43,362 nt of DNA from Verrucomicrobiota bacterium (GCA_008932935.1 WBXD01000003.1:1-43362); one strand, 5' to 3'. Shown: positions 16,897 through 25,273, counted from the first letter of the stretch. Made by a program: numbers and translations. Notes: a model not told the origin generated them from the letters alone.

Positions 16897-18122
16897 GTGA
16901 TTTTAAGTTGCCTGATTCTGTTGTAACACGCCGGATGGTTTGGCCAAGCTGGGATTTTCTCGTGCTGCTGCTGTTGCTGGCGTTTCCATCAACTGGGTTT
17001 GTGCAGAAATATGCTGGCCTCGCTGGGGTGGCAGGCTATGTGGTAGGGGTGGCGATTGTCCTGCTAACGATACGGCACTTTGCGGCCTGCTTGGCACCTT
17101 TTTTGCGCCGCCGTTTCCGTCTGCTCCGCGTGTTGGCGCTGGCGGGCTTGGCGGTCGTTTTTGCCATTGTTTATCCAATTGAGAACCGCGGTGGACTGGG
17201 CATGAGCAGCGACCGCGAAGACGGGCTAAATCTGGCCGTGACCCGCATGTTCGAAGGCAAGACACCCTACTACGAACCTAGCAAGCACGCCGGGCCGCTG
17301 TCGGTTCTACCAGGAGGAATCATCTTGGCAGCACCCTTTGTTGCTTTGGGAAACAGCGCCTATCAGAACCTGTTTTGGTTGGCGGCTTTTCTGCTAGGAA
17401 CATGTTTTCTGTTTAAGGATAGGGCGCTCGCGCTGGTGCTGCTGACGGTGCCGCTGGGAGTGTCGCCGGCGGCGCTGTATGAGTTTATTTCAGGTGGCGA
17501 CATGCTAGCCAACGGGATCTATGTAGCTATGTTTTTTCTGTTGGCCCTTGGCTTATGGACCACCCCGCAGCGGCTTGGTATGGCCAAGTGGCTAGCGTGT
17601 GCGGTGTTGGGAGTGGGGTTGGCGTCGCGGCCGAATTTTCTGTTGCTCACGCCGCTGTTCGGTGCGGTACTGTGGCGCTCGGTGGGCGTGCGGCCAGCCA
17701 TTGCCGCAGTCGCAGTGGTGGTGGGGGTGGCGGGCGCAATCACGCTGCCGTTTTATCTGCATGATCCGGCTGGTTTCACGCCGTTGCTTGCCAGGGAGAA
17801 GCTGGCGGTGATCGATGGGCTGATGCCATGGGCCAGCAAGGCGATGATCGGGACGACGGCGTTGCTGGGGATTTTGGGCGCGTGGGTGTTGTTGCGAGCC
17901 AATGTAGGAGATATGATGCGGATGTTTTTCCGCTGGTGTACACTGGTGACAATATGGCCGATGATCTGTGCCGTAGGGCTCTCCAGTTTCGGTAACGGGC
18001 ACCTTGATTTTGGTTTCATGCGTGACCGCTTCGGATTGATGTACGTGTTTTTTGCGTTGCTGGGATGGGGAGGGCAAGGTCTGCGGGAAACGCCATTATG
18101 CAATGCCACAGCAGTGGAGTAG
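16893..18122 (+). CDS. Polytopic membrane protein, GT-C/GT87-like mannosyltransferase fold
   Basis: A 409-residue integral membrane protein with roughly ten hydrophobic segments. After the second there is an extracytoplasmic-type loop with acidic residues (GLGMSSDREDGLNLAV) followed by FEGKTPYY, the pattern of GT-C enzymes (GT87/DUF2029) whose first loop carries the catalytic Asp. Downstream features are RPNFLLLTPLFG and FYLHDPAGFTPLL, also common in that group. Such proteins take sugars from polyprenyl-phosphate donors, which fits the DPM1-like gene two positions upstream. The start at ATG 16893 is supported by the GGAGGTG sequence and an ATGA overlap. Polymerase or transporter functions cannot be excluded from sequence alone. 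Confidence 0.72.
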   Translation: MSDFKLPDSVVTRRMVWPSWDFLVLLLLLAFPSTGFVQKYAGLAGVAGYVVGVAIVLLTIRHFAACLAPFLRRRFRLLRVLALAGLAVVFAIVYPIENRGGLGMSSDREDGLNLAVTRMFEGKTPYYEPSKHAGPLSVLPGGIILAAPFVALGNSAYQNLFWLAAFLLGTCFLFKDRALALVLLTVPLGVSPAALYEFISGGDMLANGIYVAMFFLLALGLWTTPQRLGMAKWLACAVLGVGLASRPNFLLLTPLFGAVLWRSVGVRPAIAAVAVVVGVAGAITLPFYLHDPAGFTPLLAREKLAVIDGLMPWASKAMIGTTALLGILGAWVLLRANVGDMMRMFFRWCTLVTIWPMICAVGLSSFGNGHLDFGFMRDRFGLMYVFFALLGWGGQGLRETPLCNATAVE

Positions 18123-18166
18123 CCCGCCTGAGGGGGGAGACGAATGTACCGAGAAAGACACCAGAC

Positions 18167-18916
18167 ATGGCACTCGAATTATATCATCCAAAGCGTAAGG
18201 CGGATACACGAGCTGAGGCGATGTTGCCAGCTGTGGGTGGATTTCCGCCGTCTGACCGGCAGTTGTTTGTAGCTGGCTACGGCGAGCTGTGTCGGATAGA
18301 CCTGAGCGGCAGGCGGGTGCTGGAGATTTGCGGCGGCTTTGGTAAGTTGGCGGGATTGCTGGCGGAGACGTTTCCGGCGGCGGAGGTCATTGGGTTGGAT
18401 CTGTATCAGGCGTCCGGGCCGGAGATTGATGCCCGGCTCAAACGGCTTTCCGGCCTGTCGTATGTTGCTGGGGATGCGTTTGACTTATCGAGGTTTGCGG
18501 ACGGGTCAATCGACCTGGTGTGGGGGCAAGCGGCGCTGCATCACTTGGCGCATGATACGGAAAAACTGAGCCGGGAGGTGCTGCGGGTACTCAGGCCTGG
18601 CGGGCGGCTGGTCTTTATTTTCGAGCCGTTGGGCCATAATTGGTTGGTGGCAGCGATTCGCGCGGTGCGCATGGCCCGGCACGAAGTGGGTGACGAGAGC
18701 AACTTGTATTTCTCGCAATTTGAGCGGATGCGCGACTGCGGTTTTTCGAGATGCGAGGTGCAGGTGTTCAACTTTCTCGGGTATCCGCTCAAGGCGCTAT
18801 CTGATCACTGCAGGTTTATTTCCACGGCGGTGCAACGCTTGGATCGCTGGTTGTTGCGCCATTGTCCGAGGCTATTGCGCTATGGGGCGAACTGCAATGT
18901 GATCTTTACCCAATAG
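18167..18916 (+). CDS. Class I SAM-dependent methyltransferase, paralogue of the 3264 gene
   Basis: A 249-residue methyltransferase. Motif I is VLEICGGFGKLAGLLAE, the acidic partner is GLDLYQ, then IDLVWGQAALHHLAHD and VLRPGGRLVFIFEPLGHN. It shares its whole architecture with the protein at 3264-4034, including DESNLYFSQFERM, EVQVFNFLG and a final strand GANCNVIFTQ, so the two form one subfamily. Its base composition is GC-rich like its neighbours, unlike the 3264 copy. ATG 18167 is preferred because homology starts there; a possible upstream start at 18065 would overlap the previous gene and add spacer-like sequence. A small hairpin (TAGCGG/CCGCTA, 18914-18930) includes its stop codon. Confidence 0.86.
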   Translation: MALELYHPKRKADTRAEAMLPAVGGFPPSDRQLFVAGYGELCRIDLSGRRVLEICGGFGKLAGLLAETFPAAEVIGLDLYQASGPEIDARLKRLSGLSYVAGDAFDLSRFADGSIDLVWGQAALHHLAHDTEKLSREVLRVLRPGGRLVFIFEPLGHNWLVAAIRAVRMARHEVGDESNLYFSQFERMRDCGFSRCEVQVFNFLGYPLKALSDHCRFISTAVQRLDRWLLRHCPRLLRYGANCNVIFTQ

Positions 18917-19020
18917 CGGTGAGGCCGCTATTCGTAATTCGCTAACCTATCATATGAAGAACTCACGCGAAGACTTGGCTGACTTTTTACACCAGAGTAT
19001 TCCGCGGGACGCCGAACGCG

Positions 19021-19037
19021 GCCGGCAGGATGCCGGC
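19021..19037. repeat. GCCGGC hairpin in spacer
   Basis: GCCGGC at 19021-19026 and 19032-19037 form a 6-base stem with an AGGAT loop, within a GC-rich spacer just before the next start codon. It resembles short palindromic repeats scattered between genes in many GC-rich bacteria. No further copy was recognised in this window. Confidence 0.4.
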
Positions 19038-19051
19038 GCTCCCCGCCGCCT

Positions 19052-19978
19052 ATGACATCAAGCATGAAAATTGCGGTCGTGTTTGCCACAATGAACCGAG
19101 CTGCGACTGCGGCGGCCTGCGTGCGGGCGTTGGCGGCGCAGACGCGGCCACCGCAGTGGGTGGTGGTAGCCGATAATGTGTCGGAGGATGGAACGGCGGA
19201 ATTGCTAGATAATCTGGCAGATTTGCCGTTCGGATTGCTCGTGCACCGGATGCGGGATAACCGCGGCAATGCCGGCGGGGTGGAGGAGGCGATGGAATTG
19301 GCGTTTGGCCTAGGGGCCGATGCGGTGTGGATTTTGGATGATGATTCATGGCCGCGGTCCGGGGCACTGGCGGCATTGTTGGATCAGCCGTGGGATGGGC
19401 AGGTGGTGCGCCATGCGTTGCAGATCGACCCGCGCACTGGGCGTTTCACCTGGCCCTTGCAGGTAGACGACGGGCAAGGCGGCTGGCGATTGATAGATTC
19501 GCTGGCTCAGATGCCAACGGGAGAGTGCGTATGGAGCCGGATCATCTGGACTGGGGCCTTGGTGCCGCGCGAGGTGCGAGAGAAGGTTGGGCCGGTCAAT
19601 GGTGAGCTATTCATTCGTGGCGAGGACGAGGAATATCCATGGCGCATCGAGCAGAGTGGCTTTCGCCAACAAGCCGTGCGCGGCGCGCTGCTGGATCATC
19701 CGGGGCCAGCCAAGCTTATTCACTGGCGGATATTGGGCAAGAGTTTGTTTTTCGAGGCGGGCTTGGCGGACTGGAAACTCTATTATAAAGTGCGTAATAT
19801 GGTTTGGCTAAAACGCAAGCAAGCGGGAGATTTGCGGGCAATCAGCATGGCAGCCTCTTATGCGTTAGCGGCCACAATCATTGATGGAGCCACGCGATTG
19901 CCGTTGCTGTGGCGTGCGATCGGCGATGGCTGGAAGGGGCGGCTGGGTAAAATGTCTGACGAGGTAGATCAAAAATAA
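19052..19978 (+). CDS. GT2 family glycosyltransferase
   Basis: A 308-residue GT2 enzyme with a GT-A fold. The opening strand is KIAVVFATMNRAATAAACV, followed by VVVADNVSEDGTAEL (nucleotide-binding acidic loop) and AVWILDDDSWP near residue 95, the metal-binding DxD. Further on, LFIRGEDEEYPWRIEQSGF is the acceptor-side motif with the putative catalytic ED, as seen in rhamnosyl- and galactofuranosyl-transferase relatives. The tail after residue 240 is partly hydrophobic (AISMAASYALAATIIDGA) and may touch the membrane. Start could be ATG 19052 or 19064. It is 7 bases upstream of the next gene, so both are likely in one transcript. Donor sugar cannot be fixed from sequence. Confidence 0.87.
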   Translation: MTSSMKIAVVFATMNRAATAAACVRALAAQTRPPQWVVVADNVSEDGTAELLDNLADLPFGLLVHRMRDNRGNAGGVEEAMELAFGLGADAVWILDDDSWPRSGALAALLDQPWDGQVVRHALQIDPRTGRFTWPLQVDDGQGGWRLIDSLAQMPTGECVWSRIIWTGALVPREVREKVGPVNGELFIRGEDEEYPWRIEQSGFRQQAVRGALLDHPGPAKLIHWRILGKSLFFEAGLADWKLYYKVRNMVWLKRKQAGDLRAISMAASYALAATIIDGATRLPLLWRAIGDGWKGRLGKMSDEVDQK

Positions 19979-19985
19979 CAGAAAT

Positions 19986-20774
19986 ATGCTTTCACAAATC
20001 AAATCGCTAATCCGACAATTGTTTTACCGCTCTGGAGTATTTCGGGGCATCGTGGGGTGCTGTTCGGTGATGATCGGGCGGACCAGTGGGCTTGGCATAT
20101 CGCACCTGTTGTCGTATCGGGAAGATGACGCGATCGGGCCGTTACAGAGGGATGAGGCGATGGCCATGTTTGGCATCATTCGCACATTGCGGCCCAAGGT
20201 CGTGGTGGAATTCGGGTTTTTCCATGGTCACAGCGCATACAATTTTTTACAGGCTTTGCCGGAGGACGGGCGGCTTTACAGTTATGATATAGATGAGGAT
20301 TCCATCAGGCGGGCGGAGCGAGAATTCAGTTTCGAGCGACGCTTCACATTCGTTGGCAAGTCACAAACGGCGTTTGAGGCATGCGATGTGGGTGGGGAGC
20401 CGATTGATTTTGTATTCTTTGATGCCGCCCATGAGCTGGAACTCAACATCGAGACGTTCACCCGCATGGTGGCCCATCTGGCACCGGAGGCAATGATCGC
20501 CATCCATGACACCGGTTTGTGGCAGCGGAGGCACTTTACGCCGATTCACGCCACCTTCACCCGCGAACATGCGGGCGAGTGGGTTAGCGACGAGTTGTAT
20601 GCGCATCAACCTGGTGAGCGGGAGTTTGTCGATTGGATCGTTGCAGGGCAGCACGGGTTTGCTGCCATCCACCTGCATTCCACTCGCACCTTGCGCCACG
20701 GGTTTTCATTGCTGCAACGGCAGCGTACCCTCGTCGCGCCTGTGCCAGCCGTGCAGGCCGGGTTGCGGGCCTGA
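19986..20774 (+). CDS. Class I SAM-dependent methyltransferase (Methyltransf_24 type)
   Basis: A 262-residue methyltransferase. Motif I is VVVEFGFFHGHSAYNFLQAL (about residues 71-90), the acidic motif II is YSYDIDEDSIRRAE, and the metal- or substrate-side strand is IDFVFFDAAHELELN, followed by MIAIHDTG. The HDTG and FFDAAH pair is typical of the Methyltransf_24 group, whose members often methylate sugars or act in natural-product pathways. The N-terminal 30 residues are hydrophobic/basic. It starts 7 bases after the preceding transferase. This is the eighth methyltransferase of the glycan locus. The substrate is unknown. Confidence 0.82.
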   Translation: MLSQIKSLIRQLFYRSGVFRGIVGCCSVMIGRTSGLGISHLLSYREDDAIGPLQRDEAMAMFGIIRTLRPKVVVEFGFFHGHSAYNFLQALPEDGRLYSYDIDEDSIRRAEREFSFERRFTFVGKSQTAFEACDVGGEPIDFVFFDAAHELELNIETFTRMVAHLAPEAMIAIHDTGLWQRRHFTPIHATFTREHAGEWVSDELYAHQPGEREFVDWIVAGQHGFAAIHLHSTRTLRHGFSLLQRQRTLVAPVPAVQAGLRA

Positions 20775-20894
20775 TCCACTGGCAGCTGAGAATGGGTGCC
20801 ATTGTTTTTTGTCAGACATCCAGGCTTGCACAATCCTGATTTATAGCAATTCTCAATGTTAGCAAGGGCCCCCGGTCCGTCATTAGACTCTTGT

Positions 20895-22301
20895 ATGAAA
20901 CACAGCCGCAAATTAACATTCACTATCCAGGCGTTTCAGCTCGCGGATGCGTTGCTGGTGTGGGTGGCGTTTTTAATCGGGGGGGGGGTGCGCGACATGT
21001 TGCGCTACATGCTGGGCAAGAGCATCGCCGATGAGGCTGCGCTGGCCTCGATGAATTGGATTTTATATGTGTGCGTGCCATTTATACCGTTGTTGCTGGA
21101 CCGGCTTGGATTTTATGAACGCATGCGCCAGAAGACCACAAGAACCTCCGTTGAGCAGTTGTTGCGGGTGTTGGTGGTGATTATTTTGTTTATCGGAATC
21201 ATTGCCGTGTTTGCCAAGTGGGTCGATGCACGCCGCTTGATTTTAGGTATCGGGCTGATTTCCGTATTTGTGCTATTGTTGCTGCGGGATCGGATGACGA
21301 CCCTGTGGTTGAAGAAGCGCGGCGGCAATGAGGCGGCCAAGGAACGGGTGGTCATCGCGGGGTCGGGCTTGGAAATCGACGAATTTCTGAGTCAGTTGGA
21401 TCCGGATGTCATGGCGGATTGGAAGATTGTGGAGCGCTTTGATTTGGGGTTGCGAGAGGTTGAAGAGTTGTTCGACCTGCTGCGGGACCAAGCGGTGGGA
21501 CGGGTATTGTTTTCAGCGAATAACACCGAGTTTGAGAAGGTGGCTAAGGCGGTGGAAGCCTGCGAGTTGCAAGGCGTGGAAGCATGGATTGCCGCTTCAT
21601 TCATTCGGGCACAGATTGCACGGCCGGAATTCGACATGGTGGGAACCAAGCCGATGCTGGTGCTGCGTTCGACGCCGGAGTTGTCTTGGGAAGTGATGTT
21701 CAAGGCGGTGTTTGACCGGGTGGCGGCGGTGCTGGTGATTGTGATTAGCTCGCCACTGTGGCTGCTGGCTTATATTGGCGTGCGGGTGGCGAGTCCGGGC
21801 GCGCCGGTGTTTTTCTCGCAAATGCGGGCAGGGCGCTATGGCAAGCCGTTCCGGATGTGGAAATTTCGCACGATGGTGCCCAACGCTGAAGAATTGCTAG
21901 ATAAGATCAAAGCGGAGCATGGCAATGGGATGGACGGCCCGGTATTCAAGTTGGACCATGATCCACGGGTGTTTCGCTTTGGTGCCTTGCTGCGCAGCCG
22001 CAGCATTGACGAGTTGCCGCAATTGCTCAATGTGGTTTTTGGCGACATGAGTTTGGTAGGGCCTAGGCCATTGCCGCTGTACGAGGTGGCGGCTTTCAGC
22101 AAGATGGCACACCGGCGGCGCTTGAGCGTCAAGCCAGGGATTACTTGCGAGTGGCAGGCCGGCGGGCGCAATGCCATCACTAGTTTTGACGAGTGGGTGG
22201 ACCTAGACCTGCACTACATCGACAATTGGTCGTTGTGGTTGGATTTTGCAATCCTACTCAAGACCATTCCTGCCGTTTTATTAGGCAAGGGGGCGAAGTA
22301 G
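20895..22301 (+). CDS. Exopolysaccharide polyprenyl-phosphate sugar-1-phosphate transferase
   Basis: A 468-residue initiating enzyme of the polyisoprenyl-phosphate hexose-1-phosphate transferase family (WcaJ/WbaP type). The N-terminal part has four hydrophobic segments (about 11-30, 52-70, 85-105, 112-130), then a soluble region, then the C-terminal catalytic domain from about residue 267: VFDRVAAVLVIVISSPLWLL membrane hairpin, RAGRYGKPFRMWKFRTM, RSRSIDELPQLLNVVFGDMS, and VGPRPLP. It loads the first sugar phosphate onto undecaprenyl phosphate and so starts the repeat unit. ATG 20895 is preferred over 20856 because the latter adds a non-hydrophobic Pro-rich tail. The codons for the first membrane segment contain a run of ten G (20979-20988). 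Confidence 0.9.
   Translation: MKHSRKLTFTIQAFQLADALLVWVAFLIGGGVRDMLRYMLGKSIADEAALASMNWILYVCVPFIPLLLDRLGFYERMRQKTTRTSVEQLLRVLVVIILFIGIIAVFAKWVDARRLILGIGLISVFVLLLLRDRMTTLWLKKRGGNEAAKERVVIAGSGLEIDEFLSQLDPDVMADWKIVERFDLGLREVEELFDLLRDQAVGRVLFSANNTEFEKVAKAVEACELQGVEAWIAASFIRAQIARPEFDMVGTKPMLVLRSTPELSWEVMFKAVFDRVAAVLVIVISSPLWLLAYIGVRVASPGAPVFFSQMRAGRYGKPFRMWKFRTMVPNAEELLDKIKAEHGNGMDGPVFKLDHDPRVFRFGALLRSRSIDELPQLLNVVFGDMSLVGPRPLPLYEVAAFSKMAHRRRLSVKPGITCEWQAGGRNAITSFDEWVDLDLHYIDNWSLWLDFAILLKTIPAVLLGKGAK
20979..20988 (+). repeat. Homopolymer of ten G inside the sugar transferase gene
   Basis: Ten consecutive G bases encode Gly-Gly-Gly plus the first base of Val in the first membrane segment of the initiating sugar transferase. 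A one-base slip would truncate the enzyme shortly after the start. Confidence 0.8.
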
Positions 22302-22317
22302 CAGCTGGTGCACGGGG

Positions 22318-24540
22318 ATGGTTTCTAGTATGACACTTATTGCGGCAATATTCCTAGTGGTGTCGGTGTGGCTGGCTGTGCTGTTAGGTCCGGATTTGAA
22401 CGCGTGGCAATGGGGACCCTCATTGCTGGCGCTGGGAGTGGCGGTGTTGGCGGCGCTACCGGCAATTTGGCGGCGCGGCCTGCGAGGGACAGGTGGCTGG
22501 ATGCTGGCCGTCGGGGGCATGGTGGTACTTTGGTTCGGGTGGCGGGCCTGGACCTCGCCGGTGCTTGAGTATGGGATGGCAGATGGGCTGTTGTTGGCAG
22601 GGGTGGTGGGATGCTTTTTGGTGGTGGGGGCCATTCAGGAACGGCGCGCAGCGGAACGGGTGTTGATGTGGGGGTTGGCATGGCTGGTGCTGGCAAGTGC
22701 GGTCGTTGTGGCGCGGCAAGTGGTTGATCCGGTGTTCACTCCGGGTTTTGTGGCCCGCTTTGCCTTGCCCTCGGGATTTTTCGGCCACTATAACTATGGC
22801 GCGAATTTCCTCATCGGTGCGTCGTGTCTGGTTGGCGGCGCGGCATTAGCCGGGCGCTATCACAAGCTTGAGCGCTTGCTATGGGGCATGATCGCGGTGG
22901 CGGGAATGGCGGCGGTGTACTTTACCCGCTCGCGTGGCGGGATATGCGGGGCCGCGTGCGGGCTGGGGATGTTTGCACTGATGGCTTTGATTGTCGGCAA
23001 GCACCAGGGGGCGCGGTGGTTTGCACCCGGAATAGTGGCCGTGCCTCTGATCGGCTTGGCGGTGATTGGATTTTTGTTAAAGGGGTGGAATGATGCCCAG
23101 ATAGTTAGAGATCAGGGGGTCGGGATCGATAAGATGATGGATAATTCCATTCGCCTCAATCTGGTTGGTATCGCCGTTTCATGCATCAGCTTGCATCCGT
23201 GGGCGGGGGGGGGGAGTCGCAGCTTTAGTTGGGAATGCAACCGGTTTTGGGAGATGGACATGCATGGTCCGGGTAGCGCTCGGCCCGAGCAGGTGCACAA
23301 TGAAATCATGCAGACGGCGGCGGATTACGGGCTGGCCGGAGCGGGGTTGTTAGGCGTGTTCATTGGGGCCTTGATGGTGTTGGCGGTGGTTCGTGCCGTG
23401 TTTCCAGAAGCTACTAGCAAGCAATCTAATGGGGATGGGTGGCGTCTTGGCGGCTTGGCCGGCCTCGCCGGAATATTGATTCAATCCAACTTCAGTTTTG
23501 TGTTTCATCTGGTGCCCGGGGTTTTATTGTTAGGCCTGTGCCTTGGCGGTTTGGCGCAGCTGGACAGCCCTAGCAAGAAGGTGGCGGCGCAATCCTTGGG
23601 TCAGGCGATCCTGGCTTGCGCTGTGGCGTTGGTGGGTGCGGCGTTGTTGTTGCCAATCGGTTGGGCAGGCACGCGGGTGACGGCGCTGCGGTGGACCGAG
23701 CGGCGTGTCAAACGCTCGGACGTTGCGCCTGCGGCCAAGATCGCGGTGCTGACCGAGGCGCTCAGGATGTGGCCCACGGCGGCGTTCTATCAGGAGAGAG
23801 GGGAGGCGTACCAACAACTTTGCGCCGGCGTGCCGCAGGGAGGCCTCGACCGGGCGGCGGCGATGTGCGCGGTGGAGGATTACCGGCGGGCGACGGGTTT
23901 GAATCCGTTTGCGCCCGGCCCGGTGGTGAACCGCGCGAACCTGCTTGGTTTGTTAGGCCAAGACGCTGAGGCGCTGGAGCAATACAGGTTGGCGATCCAG
24001 CTGGAGGGAGGGCTGGAGGTAGGGTTCAAAGCGGGGTATTACAAGGCGCTGTATTTGCGGCAAAAGGCTGAGCGTTTATTAGCTGAGACGCGTACGGCGG
24101 AGGCATTGGTCGCCTTGCTGGATGCGCGGGAGGCGCTGGTAAAGTCCAATCATATTTCCAGCAGAGAGCCTTTATGGTGGCAGGCGTGGGGGTTGCGCAT
24201 CAGCATTGGCGAGCGGCTCGGGGTATTGTTGAGCCAGGCTGGCCGGGATCAGGAAGCTGAGGAGGAGTTTGAGAACGTCGTCGTGCTGCCGGGGGGCGGC
24301 GCGATGCGCTACCTGCAGGCCTGGCATCTGCGCTTGCAGGCGAAGCGCGTCTGGCATGAGCGCGACGCCGAGGGGGCGCTGGCGCTGTTTTTGAAGGCAC
24401 GGCGTATGATCGATCTGGTCGGACCATTGCCTAGTGGAGTGACGGCCGATGACTTAGCCAAGCTGCGGGAGGACGTGGACTACTGCATCAAATTTCTCAA
24501 GGGCGCAGATATTGGAGCGGCCAGGACGCGCGACGAGTGA
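22318..24540 (+). CDS. O-antigen ligase/polymerase-like membrane protein with TPR tail
   Basis: A 740-residue protein in two parts. Residues 1 to about 450 form a polytopic membrane region (ten or more hydrophobic segments) of the O-antigen ligase/Wzy superfamily: the long periplasmic-loop signature is at about 275-335, with NSIRLNLVGIAVSCISLHPW, a Gly-rich turn and EQVHNEIMQTAADYGLAG. Residues ~460-740 are helical TPR-like repeats (AFYQERGEAYQQL, ALEQYRLAIQLEG, AEEEFENVVVLPG). Enzymes of this group join or polymerise lipid-linked glycans, or attach them to lipid or protein acceptors. It lies 16 bases after the initiating transferase and ends 4 bases from the convergent epsI. A ten-G run falls in the signature region. 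Confidence 0.85.
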   Translation: MVSSMTLIAAIFLVVSVWLAVLLGPDLNAWQWGPSLLALGVAVLAALPAIWRRGLRGTGGWMLAVGGMVVLWFGWRAWTSPVLEYGMADGLLLAGVVGCFLVVGAIQERRAAERVLMWGLAWLVLASAVVVARQVVDPVFTPGFVARFALPSGFFGHYNYGANFLIGASCLVGGAALAGRYHKLERLLWGMIAVAGMAAVYFTRSRGGICGAACGLGMFALMALIVGKHQGARWFAPGIVAVPLIGLAVIGFLLKGWNDAQIVRDQGVGIDKMMDNSIRLNLVGIAVSCISLHPWAGGGSRSFSWECNRFWEMDMHGPGSARPEQVHNEIMQTAADYGLAGAGLLGVFIGALMVLAVVRAVFPEATSKQSNGDGWRLGGLAGLAGILIQSNFSFVFHLVPGVLLLGLCLGGLAQLDSPSKKVAAQSLGQAILACAVALVGAALLLPIGWAGTRVTALRWTERRVKRSDVAPAAKIAVLTEALRMWPTAAFYQERGEAYQQLCAGVPQGGLDRAAAMCAVEDYRRATGLNPFAPGPVVNRANLLGLLGQDAEALEQYRLAIQLEGGLEVGFKAGYYKALYLRQKAERLLAETRTAEALVALLDAREALVKSNHISSREPLWWQAWGLRISIGERLGVLLSQAGRDQEAEEEFENVVVLPGGGAMRYLQAWHLRLQAKRVWHERDAEGALALFLKARRMIDLVGPLPSGVTADDLAKLREDVDYCIKFLKGADIGAARTRDE
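23205..23214 (+). repeat. Homopolymer of ten G inside the ligase-like gene
   Basis: Ten consecutive G bases encode the Gly-rich turn of the ligase signature (Trp-Ala-Gly-Gly-Gly-Ser). A slip here would separate the membrane domain from the TPR tail. Confidence 0.8.
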
Positions 24541-24544
24541 TTCA

Positions 24545-25273
24545 TTACTTGGGGATTTGTTGCCAGTTGATTTGGATTTTAGCAAACTGTGCGAGCAGAC
24601 TTTGGAGTTTGCTATCTGCTTCCTGCTCGGTGACGGGCACCTCGATCCAGGGGATCTTGCCATACCACATTGATGCGGAGATATAGGCCCAGCGTTGGTC
24701 GATGCCGCGCACGATGCGGTCGCTCATGTCCGAAATCGTCCGTTGGAGATGGTCGTGCTCGATGCGATTGTGGCCGACAAAGAAGTAGTATGTGACGCAA
24801 TGGTAAGAGCGGTCGAGCTTGCGGTTAGCGGGATTGGTGAGGGTTTGGATGGAGTGCAGACGGCGCACGGTAATGGTACGGCCGTTGGCGAGATTAAGGG
24901 GTACGTCTTTGGACGAGAGCAACTTGTGGCCTTGGGCGGGCATGCAGCGCTCCGGGCGGTGGATCGAGTTATTCAGGTCATGGCCGGATAGCACCACCGA
25001 CAAGTCCACGCGATCGGGGATATCGAGACCTTCTTGCGAGTACTCACCCAAGCGGGGGCACAGGCAAATAGCCTTGGAAAATTTAGTGTCTTTGGCCAGC
25101 GTGCCGATTTCAGCTTCGCTGGGCGGCATGGTTTGCAATTGCCAGAAACCGATCGCAGAGGGCAGCGTCATGCGGATCGCGGATGTGGCCGTGGCGCCGG
25201 TTTGGGGCAGGAAATAGGTGGACGCGAGGGTGGTGGCCAGCAGCACTGGCAAGATGAAGGCCCTGACTTTCAT
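24545..25273 (-). CDS. epsI: EpsI family exosortase-associated protein
   Basis: A 242-residue protein of the EpsI/DUF3485 family, found next to or fused to exosortases. It begins with a signal or anchor segment (MKVRAFILPVLLATTLASTYF) and has the family core LSGHDLNNSIHRPERCMPAQGH, with the invariant His-x-Pro-x-x-Cys-x-x-x-x-Gly pattern; Arg-Ser-Tyr-His-Cys-Val-Thr-Tyr-Tyr and a terminal amphipathic helix follow. The exact role is unknown; EpsI accompanies exosortases in exopolysaccharide-linked protein sorting systems. The start ATG at 25273 overlaps the exosortase stop (ATGA), so both are translated together. The gene converges on the O-antigen ligase-like gene with only 4 bases between stops. 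Confidence 0.85.
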   Translation of the reverse strand: MKVRAFILPVLLATTLASTYFLPQTGATATSAIRMTLPSAIGFWQLQTMPPSEAEIGTLAKDTKFSKAICLCPRLGEYSQEGLDIPDRVDLSVVLSGHDLNNSIHRPERCMPAQGHKLLSSKDVPLNLANGRTITVRRLHSIQTLTNPANRKLDRSYHCVTYYFFVGHNRIEHDHLQRTISDMSDRIVRGIDQRWAYISASMWYGKIPWIEVPVTEQEADSKLQSLLAQFAKIQINWQQIPK

